Positions 22,073 to 35,039 of a stretch of DNA of 47,067 nt are shown piece after piece. The notes beneath the pieces are model-generated. The model was not told where the DNA came from, did no database searches, and was given only the letters and a program-made list of their open reading frames with translations. The number at the start of each line of letters is the position of its first letter. The first letter of the stretch is position 1. The stretch comes from Phallusia fumigata (lineage: Eukaryota > Chordata > Ascidiacea > Phlebobranchia > Ascidiidae): NCBI GenBank assembly GCA_008931825.1, contig QXVZ01015847.1:4920-51986 (forward strand), written 5' to 3'. The position numbers and the translations under genes are program-made.

Positions 22073-23433
22073 TTAGGAATAGATGATTTTTAGGATTTCG
22101 AGCTTGATTGATTTCTTCTTGTCCTCGGACATTCCCTCGAGTTCAGCCGCGACGCTCAGACCAAACAACATGTCAGCTTTGTTTCCCTCTGTAGGAACAT
22201 TCAGTCATTTAACAAAAGACAGTGGTTAACAGCCGTCATTTGATGCCTCAATCATTTTTACAAAAAGTGATACGAATTCCAATAAACAGTGTTTCAACAG
22301 ACAAGATTCTTTAAAACTCCACGCCGCGACCTATATATTTCTTAAACCAGGAACTTTAAAACCCAATTATTTTGGGTCATTTATTACCAGAATTTCCGTC
22401 GACGAAAGCCTGCAACCCCTTTTCTAAGACCGAATTCCCCCGTCGTGGTATCTTGGCTTGTGGTTCGTTGTCGTGTAAACTGGTAGTGTCGTCGAGTGCC
22501 TGACTTTCGGGTACATGTCGCACGTTTGTAAATACGAAACTCGGCGGTTCCAAGGACGGCAGTCGGCGCATCATCAGCTCATTGTCGTCTCCATCTGATC
22601 CGTGTGTCCTGGTCGTAAATTAAGTTATATGGATATAGTCCGAAGACACCTACAGACGAAACAGGGGTGCAATTCTACCAGTATAACCCTTAAGTTCATG
22701 AGATAAACAAATTTGATTTCCCAGTTTGTGGTGTATATATCGTTACATTATCCCATATTATAGCCTAGATGTGTTTTTGTCAGAATCATTTTTTATTTAC
22801 ATCGCACTAACCTTAGCTCCGATTCCTTATGCCAATGGTTTCATGACAAGCACACGATAAACTCAAAAGCGTTCAGTTAACTAGCCAAAACTAATTGCTT
22901 CTATTGCTTTACAACACCTCGATCGAACATGGGGCTCAAGAAAATCCAAAGCTCCCTTGAGGCTCCAGGTGTCTCTCGCGCCTTGTTGTGGAAGGCCAAG
23001 CTTGTTTGCTGTCAGTTCCTTCTTTCGGCCGCGCACGTACTTGTCTCGTAGAGCTTTCCACAGAACCTGACAGCGTTGTTCTGCGCAACACAGGTTTTCA
23101 AAATAGCCCAGCCATGAAACAAATACTTTCCTGGTACAGAATATAGGACTCAAAACGCAAATGCATCTGCACAATACATAGTTCCTGGTGTATATGTCTG
23201 CAGTATAATAGTGTGACGCTCGGAATAAGAGTTTCGATACCTGTAGTATAAAATCTCTTCACTCACCACTTACCAGGTATACCAGCGGCTTTTGAAATCC
23301 TTCTCCAAGCCCTTTGTCGACATTCCTTTTGGCGATAGTTCGCGTCTCTGCTATCGTAGAGGCACGGCGAATCCTGTATGGCCTTTGCAAGTTCAACAGT
23401 TACACCGGATTTTAGTTCTTGAAAGACCTTCAT
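22073..23433 (-). CDS. MADF-BESS domain DNA-binding protein
   Basis: Putative sequence-specific DNA-binding regulator of the MADF (Adf-1 type Myb/SANT) plus BESS class. Exons on the minus strand: 23433-23274, 23080-22918, 22608-22388 and 22188-22073; phases 1, 2, 1 close exactly, 219 residues. MADF at about 10-105: LAKAIQDSPCLYDSRDANYR, AWRRISKAAGIP, then QVLWKALRDKYVRGRKKEL and WSLKGALDFLEPHV. BESS motif at the C-terminus: DMLFGLSVAAELEGMSEDKK followed by LEILKII. MADF-BESS proteins use BESS for protein-protein contacts. It has its own CpG-rich upstream region. No vertebrate orthologue can be named from this sequence. Confidence 0.82.
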
Positions 23434-23800
23434 TCTCGTGGAGTCAGCTACCAGCAGCTCGCCCAAACACACAGCACAAAGCGCGTCGACTTCGAGCGCA
23501 CAAGGCCAAAGTAGTTGGGTGCGTTCACTGCACTGCGCGGTCCGACGCGCGCCCGATCCACTTCAATAGAGCAAACAAGGAAAATCAACTCAGCAAAAGC
23601 TCGCGCGCGCGCGGTGCGTTGGCATTGTGACGTCACGCGCGTCCCGCACACTCTCCGTTGGCTCGGGTTTTGAGCGAGCGTTTCGCGCGCCCTCGCCACT
23701 GTCGGGTTCCCAGGAGCACAAAATTGTAGGCGCGCCTAAAACAATCCGCAGTCCACGAAGCAGTAAACAAGGCGTCAAATGTGCGAGTCAAAAACCGTTG
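23434..23800 (-). promoter_or_regulatory. CpG-rich promoter-like region of the MADF-BESS gene
   Basis: GC- and CpG-rich block (gcgcgcgcgc tracts near 23602) that stands out from AT-rich surroundings, directly upstream of the MADF-BESS start on the minus strand. A full cAMP-response palindrome TGACGTCA is at 23628-23635. Confidence 0.55.
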
Positions 23801-23897
23801 CTGACTTACTCACAGGCTTTTGGAGCTTGGTGGAGGCCACATACCGTTTGCACACAAGGGTTCGCTTTTATGTCGTGGAATTCAAAAAAATGGTACT

Positions 23898-24383
23898 TTC
23901 AGACAGATAATTCAGATTAAGGTCTTCAACTGGTGAACAACAATGATCTACCACGGTTTCGGTCTGAATCCCTTTACTCTGAAAAGAACTAATTCTCCAT
24001 GTTCTATCAATATAACTTGGATGACGCATAATGCCGTACATTCAATAGGTGACTGACTGTTGGCTTGGAATTGTTATCTGCCTTTGGTCTCAGCGAAACG
24101 GAACTGAGTTGACTTTGAACTGTCTGGAGCAGATGGGCGCNTCAAACAGATAATTCAGATTAAGATCTTCAACTGGAAAACAACAATGATCTACCACGGT
24201 GTTGGCCTGAATCCCTATTTTCTGAAAAGTACAAATTCTCCACTTTCTATCAATATAACTTGGATGACGCATAATGCCGTAAATTCAATAGGTGACTGAC
24301 TGTTGGCTTGGAATTGTTACCTGCCTTTGGTCTCAGCGAAACGGAACTGATTTGACTTTGAACTGTCTGGAGCAGATGGGCGC
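23898..24383. repeat. About 243 bp direct repeat joined at N 24141
   Basis: Segment 23898-24140 (starting 'cagacagataattcagatta') and segment 24142-24383 ('caaacagataattcagatta') are near-identical, both running to 'ctggagcagatgggcgc', with the single N exactly between. Intergenic. Probable haplotype overlap. Confidence 0.85.
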
Positions 24384-25166
24384 TAAAATCGACCACTGGT
24401 ATTCGTGTGGGCGCCATGTATAAATTAAAAGGACAGAGCCTTTTGGGTTCGGTAAGAGATTGAAGCTCGAGCAAGAGAAAAAGAACAGGGAATACAAAAC
24501 ACAGACGAAGAAAGCAAAAAATATTCCTGTTTCTAATAAAACGGCGGCGCGGGCATAAAAATAGAGAACGCGAAAATTTCTTGACGGCTAAAACCTTGGC
24601 TTGATCCCACCGAACGCAGTTTTTCAAAGGCAGAAGCTTCGATCGGAGGTCCATTTGTCGCGATAGTTTGACTGTAAGTTAAAAAAAGTGATACCAAGTT
24701 TCGATAGGCCAGGATGGTTCATGATGCGAATGAACGACAACCATGCATGTGTACTTAATCCGTCCCAACATTACAAGAATTTTATTGGCGTGATTGTCAT
24801 TGAGACGGAATCTGCCGGTTTGGAATGAGCTGAAATTGATGCTTCCCAGCAGTCTGTGTGCAAGGCAGTGCCGTGATGTAATTTACGGCAAAAATGAATA
24901 ATTTTCGGCAGTACGCTTAGGGATAGAAAAACACATCCAACAGAGATGTCCATATTGAACTGATGGGGCTTACAAACGCTTTTGATGTGGATTCGCGGCT
25001 AATATGTCATTTTGTAGTACATGTTTTAGTTTAGAACGTAATGAAAGGCAACTTCGTGCAAGGAGGAAAAGGAATGAAACTCTTGGGATCTTATTGCTTC
25101 ATGCAACCACAACGACTTTGCATGTTCTGCGGCAAGACGGCGGTCCGTTTCGCCGCCCACAATTTT
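24384..25166. other. Gap between JADE 3' end and the MADF-BESS promoter
   Basis: No supported gene. A 134-codon open frame on the minus strand (24654-24250) crosses the repeat and has no recognisable domain, so it is not called. Confidence 0.45.
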
Positions 25167-28100
25167 CTAACTCCCGAAGTCCGCAAACTCATAGGGATCG
25201 TCCTTGGACGGTGCGGTCTTTTTCAAGGCCGTTTTACCGCCCGTGTCCGGCTTCCGCCTTGCTCTTACGAGGTTAAACGCCGCGTCTCGCGGAACGGTGC
25301 CGGGTGGTGCTGTCCCCGACTTGCACATCTTCTGCTGGTGCGTGTTTGCAACGGTAAACCTAAAATATAGAGTTTTGGTAAAAATAGCCTGTACACCGTA
25401 AAACTAAATGGCCCGTGCCGCCGACAACTGCACAGCCAACGCTTAATGTGGATAAAGCGGCAAAATCAAGTCTTACCTGTACGGGGAAACAAGTGGGAGA
25501 CCGTCAACAACAGTGCGCGACGATTGAAAGGATTTCCCTGAGCTTTTCCTCGCATCAGTCGGTTTGTCGACACTCGTTTTTCTCCTGTTGGCTTTCGTCG
25601 GTCGCTGCTGTGCATCTGTGTATTACCAAACAGTTTTAACAACGGTGGACGGTACGTTGTCGAGCGTTAATTAGTTGTAAGGAAACTTACCGTTGGTAGT
25701 AGAAACGCGCGGGGATTTGGCTGTCGCCATGTTGGAAATTGTTGCTGGGGAGTTTGTCGCACTCTCGTGCAACTTTTCGAGCGTCGTGTTCTTTGCGTCG
25801 TCCATTGTTGCACTCAAGTCTGTCCTAACTGGTTGACCACCGTCAAGGCCTTGAGGTCCCCAAATATCGGTGGCACAGGGAATAGAAGTCGGTTGTTCAG
25901 CGGGTTCAGTCGGATGAGTGTAATTTGAGGAGCTAGTAGCAGTTTGAGGAACTTCCGGGGCCGCGTTTATTTCCCGTGCCGGTTTCGGTTCTACCGTCAC
26001 CGACGTTTCGTGTTCGATCACTTTTCTCTTCTTCCAGTGACGTTCGGGCTGCGGGACGGCCCCACCGGTCGGTGACGTCACATCGGGCAGTATGACGTCA
26101 CTATGGCTTCTTACTCTTGGCGGCATGGCGTGGACGTTGGATGGAAAGGTGTCACGCGTATCAGTGGACGCACTTCTGATGGCTGCTACCGTAGCGGGTG
26201 TGTTGTTTTCTACCGACGGTGGGATTTCAGCCGCGGGTCTGGGCGTGACCTTTTTCCTAGGCCTGCCCCGCTTACGTCGAGGGACGGACAAGGCAGTAGT
26301 ATCACCGCTGATGGCGGTAACGCTGGCAGGTAAGGATGTGGGCACAGTGTTGTTTCGCGAAATCGCACGCTTCTCCGGCAGCTGCGGCTCTTTAGTGTCG
26401 TCGCTGAGAAGACCAAGGCGCCTCAGAGCGGCTTGGGCGCGTGTGGGTCTTTCAGGTTCAGAAGCTTCGGTTTCGTTATATGGATGCCGCGACTCATTAT
26501 CCGACTCGTGTTCGCCACCTAGTGGTATGTTGTCTTCGCCAAGGATTTCATAACAACGCGGCATCAGGCCGCTCCTCAGCGCCCGGTCGCTCTTCTGAAC
26601 ACTCAGTTTCAGTTTAAGCGGTGAAACATAAGGTGCGGTTCTGCTGGCGGCCTCAACCTTTGCAGACTTTCATCACCCGATGATGACGCACTGGACTCGC
26701 TATCGTCTTCACTCTCGCTTTCCTGAGGCACAATAAGGCGCTTACGGTCGATTTTTAACAGCAGTCCGCCTTGTTTTATTGGCGACGTCTGTTCCGACGA
26801 CACAAAGCTGCTGGTGTTCGCCGAGGTGTTGCTCGCGTTCAGTGTGTCGTTGCCGCTCTGGCTAAGCTCCACTTCTCGCGAAGGCACGTTGGCTACCGGA
26901 ATGTCGTAGTTGTCCGAAGAGCCGGCGGCGTTTTCACCAGATGTAGGCGTTGCCGCCGCGTCGCTCGCAACTGGGTTTGGAAGGACCGAGCAGTATTCCA
27001 CGCAGTACACGTCCGAGCTGCCGCTGGCTTCGCTGGAGGCGCTGTTGGATTGAACGCTCATCATTGACTCTCTGCGCCTTCGCTTCTTTTTCTTCCGCTT
27101 GGACTTCTTGCTTTTCTTCTTTTTGTGTGCTTTCCTGGATACAGGCGAGCCTTCGTCGGGTTGGTGCTGGCTGTCTGCATATTGAACTCGCGTTTGCGCA
27201 ACTGACGCCCCACTAAAGTTGCGCTCCTGCATCGGCGCTGCAGAATTTTGTGCGTCTATATTCATCACTGCAGGGTAGGTAGGGTCCATGGGTGGACACA
27301 CAGAAGCTTGAGTTGCAACTGAGGTTGAGATCTGCTTACTTTCCGGCGAAAAAGTGGAATCGGGAAGCGGCGGCGACGAGTTGGCAGGCAGAAACAACGC
27401 TGCGTTTTGCGCAGGGTGTTGTAGCGCCGCCTGGTGTAATGCCTGAGCGGCAAACTGCTGTGCGTATATCGACTTCTGCTTCGGCGTAAGTGTCCAGCCA
27501 CTGCGCGAATACACGTTCGAGTAGTAAATGTCGGGTGGCAACACAACCTGGTGGGCAGGATAATATTCCTGCGGTGGCTGGTAAAAAGGCATTTCGGCCG
27601 GGTATCCTTTGTTTAAAACGGCGGGTGGGTAGCTGGATGGATGAGCAGCATTGCTGGTGGGAAGTGTTGGGCCGCCGACGATCGATCGCTGCTCATCAAC
27701 AGCGGTTACCTCATCGCAAGCATCGTCGACGGCCGACTCGTTTTTTGACCACCGATGGGTCTGATCATTTCCTGTGTCGTCCTGCAGTGTCTGTTCACTG
27801 GAAACCGACTGACCTGGCAAACGCGCCGGTGAAGTTGCCAGGGGATCGTCCAGGACGTCCTTGTAGCCCTTAAAGCGCACCTCGCAAGCGTCCGGCTTCT
27901 GAAGCCTGTGAAGCGAGCGCAAGCGCCTCCTTTTCGCCATCGAGGTCTTGTCATATTCGTTAAGAGATTTGTAATCGCTCGAGTCGGCAGTGTCCGAGTG
28001 CTTCCGCGCAGAACGCTTCTGCATGGTGTGTGAGGTCCGTTTGCTCGCGGCCTGAGGATGCTTGTGACGTGCTGCTGAAGGTCCCAAAGCTTCCGAGTCG

Positions 28101-31100
28101 GATTCATCCATGTCACCGCGGTAACCTCCGTCTTCATCATCCTCCCGTCTTCCTGAGCGCAAACGAGGCTTAGGGATGTTCTTCGTATCGAGAAGCACTT
28201 CTTGCTTCGTGCCTTGGTCCTTGCGAGGTGACTTGCGAGATCTACGGAGCCCTTGCTCACGTGACACGGTCGCCTCGTCATCCTCGGCGCTCACGTCACT
28301 GTCACATGATCGAGCAAGAGCTCCTGGCACGTTTTTTGCCTCGGCTGCTGCTCTCCGTCCGGGCAATCTCCTCCCGCTCTTCTGTGCTGTGCTCCTCGTC
28401 TCCACACTTCCCGGGGATTTCTTTACAGCTGAGTTGAGCTTTCGAGACTGGACGGAATGTCTGCTGTTGCCATCTAAAAATACGTTTTTGTTGTTGGGAT
28501 AAATGTTATTAATGTATGCATGTGACCACATAAATTTGTGTTTGTTAAAATAAACAGTCCTTAGCAGTGGTGTCCGGTAAGGAATTTTTTGAACTAATTT
28601 CCACTTTATAGTTAAGTTATTCAATGTTAGTGTTGTATTTCTTTTTAGATAAACCAGTGATTTTAAACCTTTTCATATTACTTTACATCTCTTCTTGTCT
28701 AAAAGGGAAGAAATGAGAAGTTTCAAAATAGGCAATGGGGAAATACATCAAAAAAGTTTGGAAACCCATGCCTTAACATATTAATGTATAGTGTCTACAA
28801 CTAGAGCCTTACTGCTGTCGGGTTTGGTGCGTTTTGGAACCTGCCCGTTGGGCAGCGAATTTTTGCTCTTCTGTGTCGTCATTTGCGGTTCGTCGACCTT
28901 ATCTGAATCCCACTTAATTACGAGGTCCGGTTTGGGCGATTTGCGTGACGAATTTGGATACGCGCCGTCACTCAACTGCGCCAAACGATCGTTGTCGGTG
29001 ACACTGCTTGCCCGTGTGCTGAGACGTGAAGGTCGATGACGCGGCGTGCGGTTCTTACCCTCCGGCGCTTTGTCCTCATCACCCTTCTCAGTCTTAACTG
29101 TAAAGGCTGACGGCGAGACACCAGCGGCTTTTGTCCTCCACACAGACCAGGTCTTGGTACGCTTACTCAATCGCGTGTCTGCCGCCGTTAACGGGACCTT
29201 GTTCTCGCTTTCGAAGTCGGAGTCGGAGTTCGAACGCAAACTTCGCTTTCTAGTCTCGGCGAGTGACTTCGCAACGTCTTGTGCGACCTCTGGTGTCTCC
29301 GCCTGCAGGGTCGGGGTCCGCTTCAGGCCTAAAGACTCGCGCCGTTGACAAGCAGAAAGGAACGCTTTGCGGTGAAGGCCGTTCTTATGCCGCGTGGTCG
29401 GAAGTTTGTTGCCCTCTACCACCTCCTTGTGGACAGAAAGGTCTGAAGCTGGAGGTAGCGTTTCGGGATTGGCTTGTGCGGGTGCCGTGGTGTTTTCATT
29501 TGGGATGTTACTGGTGTCTGTGGGGGCTTTGTCCGCCAGGACGTCCATTGGCATCCACTCGGGGTGCTTGGAAAGAAATTTCCATTCCTTCCTTGCCAGC
29601 TCACAGACATCCGGTTTGCCGAACTTTGTGAGGTTGTTCGCCATTCGCTGCGTGTTGAAGCCTGTGTCGTGGCACATTCGCCTTTCCAGCAGTTTCATCT
29701 GCGTTGCGAAGAGAAAAAAATGAACTGCTTAGTAATACGTAGATTACTGAATGATTTCGCGTAGCTTAACTATTACGTACAACAGGGCTTCCCTACTTTT
29801 TGGCCTGCGACCCCTTTTGATTTTAAAAATATTTCTGCGACCCTTAACGTTTGACGAAAAAAGCAGTTCAAAACAAACCATTTGTTGAAAGAGTACTACT
29901 AGAAAGCAAAATATAATTTATTTTGCGCAGTTTCAACATGACAATGTTGGAAAACTTTAAACATTACACTCACAAAAAAAAACTCTGTGCGCGACCCACC
30001 AATGGGGCGCGACCCTAGTTTGGAAAGCTCTGACGTACAACACATTGACAACCGTTCTAAAAGCGTAACAACGAATTGCAATAAAATTTATTTGTAATCT
30101 CTATTGAACCTGCACAAGTTTAACTATCGACTGTGGGTGTTTGCATGCACTGACCTGTGTGAGGAAAACGCTCTCCATGTTTTTGACTGATGCTCGTTTC
30201 GTCTTCTCGCGCCGACCAATCATGTAACAGAGGTTGCGCACACGTTCCAGGTCTTGCCTGAAATACAAGATGCAACGGTGAAAACCTATACTGTTCAATC
30301 TGTTATTGTTGCTATTGTATGATGTACCACAAAAAGTAGTGTTGCTACGCACCATCAAAACATTTTTGATTTACCACTTTGGTCAAGACAATTTAGTAAC
30401 TTACTCTGCAATAGGTTTGAAAAGTTTGTTAATTGACCAGTCAAAAATGATCTTTTGACCGTACTCTATTTTTTTGGTTAAAAACTGTTTTTTTAACATT
30501 TGAAAGCAAATATTGTGGTAGCCTTACAATAGGAAAGTGTAGGGTGTCGTTTTGTAATGGATGCAGTATACAACAATTCATAGCTAAAACATTAATCCCA
30601 ACTCTACTCCAGCCAAATACCCAACCCTAATCTTCAACATAAATTAAAACCAATACAGAAATTCGATAAAGCATCTTGTTAGGAGGGTTCAGTTTTAGCA
30701 AGCAATAGATTGGTGAATTTTTTACCAATCAGTTTAACAGAATATATTGCCAACCTTAGATGGGTGAACATTCGAAGTCTCCTTTGCAGGTTAGTTTCGG
30801 CAGCTTCAGCAAGAGCTGTCCCCTCCTCATGTTTGGGAGTGATTAGAGCACGGTCAAAGTTAACTTTACGTTTCAGCTTCCAATATGCCATCACCTCCTG
30901 CACAGTCTCAATAGGGACGCTCAATGCATTCGCGACAGCCTAAATGGCACAAAATTTGTATAACCAAAGATGGCGAGGGAAACTAAGTACCATCAAAGGT
31001 TAAGTGAAACAACACCAAAATAATAATGTTAAAAAAATGAATTTTTTCTTGTTCAAAAGTCTGTGAGAATATATATTTGAGACACATTAACCTATACCCA

Positions 31101-34100
31101 ACAAAGCAAAAAATATTTGTGCTGTAACAACACAAATTGGGCATGACAACGGTAAACCATAAAGAATACAATGGCATAGTTTAAACAATTTGGTGTGAAG
31201 CAGATACAATACACTACAATTGCAAATCATTGAGCAATGGCTCTAACTCAAAATCAGTTTGCTGCATTTAACCATACCTCATCTTTAACAAGAGTAAAGA
31301 AATCTTCCTCCAGCTCCATGATCCTCTTCTGCCTCAGGTTTCTTTTTTCCTCCTCATCCTTCTCTTGGTCACTTATGCTTTCCTTTCGATTCTTGCTATG
31401 TTTCTTGCAAAATGACCTGTGTGAACGTTTATGCATTATTAAATAATCATTCAGCTATGCAAGACACATGCAATGATGAACAACTTGATTTACATCTAAG
31501 ATTGTGTCATGGTATTCAAAATAACAGTTGATAGATTCTCACCTAAAAATAACTGCATCCTCAGCATTCTCATCAGTGCAATCTGCAATCATATCCAGTT
31601 TCTCTTCCACTGCACAAGTGACATGGTATGCCGTGACACAATGTTTAACACTGCATTGGATGCAGGCTCCTACTCTGTCTTTGCAAATGCTGCATAGTAA
31701 TGCCCATCTCGATGCGGGAACATGGGAGACCTGTAAGCAGGACAACCTTTTTCAATGTAAAATTTGCTTGCAGTATTTTTTAAATCTTCTGTGCTGCTTA
31801 TAGTGCAGCTAACAATCGTGACACAGTAAACAGTGCAGAGTACTGCCTCAAAATGTCGCAACTGAGCATGATGGGAAGCTTAAAATAATACTAATGGTCG
31901 AAATAAATGTTTCCGACAACTAGATCACTAACACCTAATACAGGATAATTAACTTTTATTTATGAATCAAGCTTTACAGCAGGGGTTGACAACCAATGGT
32001 ATATGTGCCACACAACGTGATTATTCATGGCATAACAAAAGATCGAGTTCACATTCTAACACTGTTGGATAAAATTAAAACCAATATACATCTGATTATT
32101 GTTTGAAACGGTTGGCAAACTTTTAATACACACAAAAATGTTGGCACACTGCATTCCAAAGATTGCCAACCACAAAGTAAAAATAAACAAACAACCAAGG
32201 AATTCAAAAATCCTAGAAACAAAACTGCCATTTTTGCTATCATGACTAAAAGAGCGTGTGAAAATATAAACAACAAAATTGCAAACCTTGGTGATGGGTT
32301 CCATTCTTTCTGGGTCTGCAATTGAAATCTCTGGGATCCATAGAGCACAGCTCACATGGGCCCATTTGTTGCCTGACCGTGTACTCTTCATGGCACCTCC
32401 TTTTCTGTCACAAAGAATGCACACAGCAGACCCTCGAATACCCAGTGAGCATGGCCGACATAACCAATTTCCCTCCGGAACCTGTTAAATGGAAGACCAC
32501 AATGAAACTACCTAAATATTTCTTACCCTTCTGTATTTGAAAAACACTTACCTTAAGGATACCGTAACAGGCTTGGTGAACACAAAGGTTGCAGCCATCA
32601 CAGAATACCATTTCGTTTCCTTCTTCACAATCAGGCTAAAATACATACAAGTTAGATATATGAAGTTGGGTGTAAAAGTAATAGCAACAAACATGGCAGT
32701 AATACAATCAACCACAGAACTACTAAGAATTAAAAAGTGAAAGATATCTTTATGAGGATGACTACTTACCATTCGGCAAACATCACAAACTACATCTTCG
32801 TCGTATTCAATTCCTAGTCCTTCTTTGGTCTGAATTGCAACTTGCATGTTTTCGTGGCACTGTGAATTGATAACAAGGTAACTTTTTTATGGTGTTTTTT
32901 TTTTCAATTTAGCACAGGAACATATGGTACCTGTGTTTCCAATTCCTCCATTATTTGTTCCATAGAAAATTCATCCAATGACATTAAACCTGCACAGACA
33001 CTGTGTTTATGAACCAGCAATAAGTTTTATATTCCATACAAATTACACACTAAAAACCAGCTACAAGGACCAATAACAACCTTTTTGACAAAACTATAGC
33101 CCAGTATCAATTATAAATGACACCCGTAACTGGCAAACTACACAAATTATAACAGTTGTGAAGTTGCAAATGCTAATGTATACATATATAATAGCTGCTT
33201 ACCCCTAAGAATTCGCTCTTCATTGATTTCGTCAAGCCAAAGTACGTCCATTTCATCCAAGTCATATCTACATGCCGAGTCCGCAAGAACATTTAAATCT
33301 ACCATGTCTTTGTCACCGGGTTCAGGACTAGATTTCAACATTTTTCTAGGCCTGAAGAAAGAGGGATGTACAAAGTTATTACAAGTCTTATATGTACGAT
33401 ATTCAAACCCAATGCCAAACTTGGACCTCATATCAAATATCAGCACATATAATTTTATTACATCAAATTTATCATCCAACATGTAAATACGTACATTCGA
33501 AAGCCTCCTTGCATTTCTTTTGGTATAATTCTTACATTTTTTGTTGGGATTGATTTTGCATTTACAGGAACCTAGAAGTGCAAAGTGTAAGCAATGAAAA
33601 AAAATGTGGTAATATAAGCAAAAAACTATAATTTCCACAGCACCTGTACACCTTTCTCCCATTCAATTCTCCAAGGGTCCTGCATCACCCAATATTCTTC
33701 ACTTAGTAACTGTGAGGTGTCTGGGATTTTCATTGCACTAATCAGATCTTTTCTAAAAACCTGGTAAAAACAACCATTTCAGAAACAGGATTGTAGTCAA
33801 AAATTTTATGTAAAAAAACAAGGTATTTGAAGCTTAAAGGGTGTTGGTTCATCAACTATATCTCAACACAGCATGAAAAATTAAAAACAAAATACCAACT
33901 AAGACATGAGATAAACTGTCAATAATATAAAAGGGCTATCGGTAAAACTAACGCACCCAATAGTTGCCAGTCTAACTTACCTCAGCTGGTTTGTGTCGAT
34001 TGGTAGGTGGCCGGTTGTTTTTCCGCTGTGATGCTGAAAGTTTTTGTACAGACAGTCGTGAAGAAGTGGATTTGGAAGGGACAAATGAGTCAGAGTCTTG

Positions 34101-35039
34101 ACATGTTGGTGATGGCGAACCCTCAGCATCATTGTAAAGGTCTTTTCCGTCTAAAAGCTTGGATAAAAATGCAGTTGCACTTCGGTTGTTGTTATTGTTG
34201 TCATCTCCATCCATTTTTGTGTCCAAATGAAATACTGCAAAAAGTTTAGTTTTTAAACTACTCCTGGTAGTAAATCACATGTCAAGTTAGAATACGGCCA
34301 ATAACGGTTTGCTTATATTCAATAAAATCCGTATTCTGGCCAATTTCCACCCTTTTTGGTATGTGTTAGAAATAGGAATAGGCAATTCAGAGTAATATAC
34401 TATTTAAAATTTTCCGAAACGAGAATAGCGAATGCAATTCCGTTTTCTTTTTTTCTTTCTCCAAAGTAGAACAATCAATATAAAAGGATTTATTATTTGC
34501 AAGTTCACAACAACAATTACTAATAAAAAACAAGTTTGTTGCAGTGCAACAAACCAGAAAAATGCACTTGCCGTTCAAAAAGAATGTATGCACAGGGGGG
34601 TAACTTTATGACTATTTTGGGCAATCGATGCCAGCTTGCAAGAAAGATACCAACCGAAACCTATCAACCGGTTTAAATTGTCATTTTGGATTCGGATAAT
34701 TTGGTATTCAATTCCTTCGGATTCGGTATTCTGATATGCCCATCCCTAGCTGGAAACAAACTCAACAGAAAGGAAGAAGCGAAATGTCTTGATTACATAA
34801 AGTTTACTCTGCAACTGTCATAGTACCTCAGAACTCAACCAGTTTTATAGAATGATATGACTTCATAATTTTACACTATGGTTTGCATGCAATCACAAAC
34901 CTTTATCCAATGGGTCATTGGAATCATTGGGTGTGATCAGCGGAGAACCAGAGCTGCCACCAGTAAGGTTAAAATCATCATCACATGGCGATATGCTGTT
35001 AGGAAGTCTTAGTTTGGACTGTCTTCGTCCAGACGTCAT
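25167..35039 (-). CDS. JADE-family PHD-finger scaffold of the HBO1 acetyltransferase complex
   Basis: Chromatin protein that assembles HBO1/KAT7 with ING and MEAF6. Exons: 35039-34901, 34234-33981, 33760-33644, 33571-33495, 33351-33203, 32989-32931, 32859-32770, 32635-32552, 32481-32287, 31730-31543, 31416-31278, 30939-30755, 30257-30155, 29698-28813, 28473-~26658, ~26574-25691, 25615-25477, 25359-25167. All phases close; about 1898 residues. EPL-like block [20 protein letters not shown] at about 135; first PHD ([31 protein letters not shown]) at about 286; extended PHD ([17 protein letters not shown] to [10 protein letters not shown]); helical segment [19 protein letters not shown] and [20 protein letters not shown]. 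The 28473-25691 part is disordered, Ser/Lys-rich and GC-rich. Human JADE1-3 are only about 820-840 residues. One junction, 26658/26574, is uncertain. Confidence 0.88.
26575..26657 (-). other. Ambiguous JADE junction: 83-base intron or indel
   Basis: The frame of the exon from 28473 ends in TGA at 26611-26609, while a second long frame (to 25691) continues in a different phase. A GT-AG pair (donor CAAAG|gttgag, acceptor gctgag|GAG) restores the frame. An alternative is donor TCGG|gtgatg near 26689 with acceptor ccactag near 26525. A sequencing indel near 26665 would also do. Confidence 0.5.
29775..30040. mobile_element. hAT-type MITE with 8-bp target duplication
   Basis: Element 29783-30032 (250 bases) flanked by a perfect 8-bp duplication, acgtacaa (29775-29782 and 30033-30040). 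The ends form imperfect inverted repeats: left CAGGGCTTCCCTACTTTTTG, right (reverse complement) CAGAGCTTTCCAAACTAGGG, followed by a shared GCGACCC/GTCGCG block. Eight-base duplication plus CAG-type ends fit the hAT superfamily. It has no coding capacity. It sits in the JADE intron between exons 30257-30155 and 29698-28813. Confidence 0.88.
31979..32171. mobile_element. Possible degraded hAT-like fragment in a JADE intron
   Basis: Left end 'caggggttgacaacc' and a right end whose reverse complement reads 'gtggttggcaatctttgg' share GTTGrCAAyC and TGTGCCA blocks in inverted orientation. No matching target duplication is visible. Weak call. Confidence 0.3.

Noticed and set aside
22377-22598. Joining the exon at 22598 to the JADE exon ending at 25691
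   Set aside because: An acceptor at 22598 does fit in phase, but the exon fits the MADF-BESS gene on both sides, and JADE is completed by exons 25615-25477 and 25359-25167 with its own stop.
24250-24654. 134-codon minus-strand frame
   Set aside because: It runs through the duplicated intergenic segment, with no domain or splice support.
26092-28502. Several plus-strand open frames opposite the JADE exons
   Set aside because: They are antisense shadows of a GC-rich coding exon; composition and lack of domains give no support.
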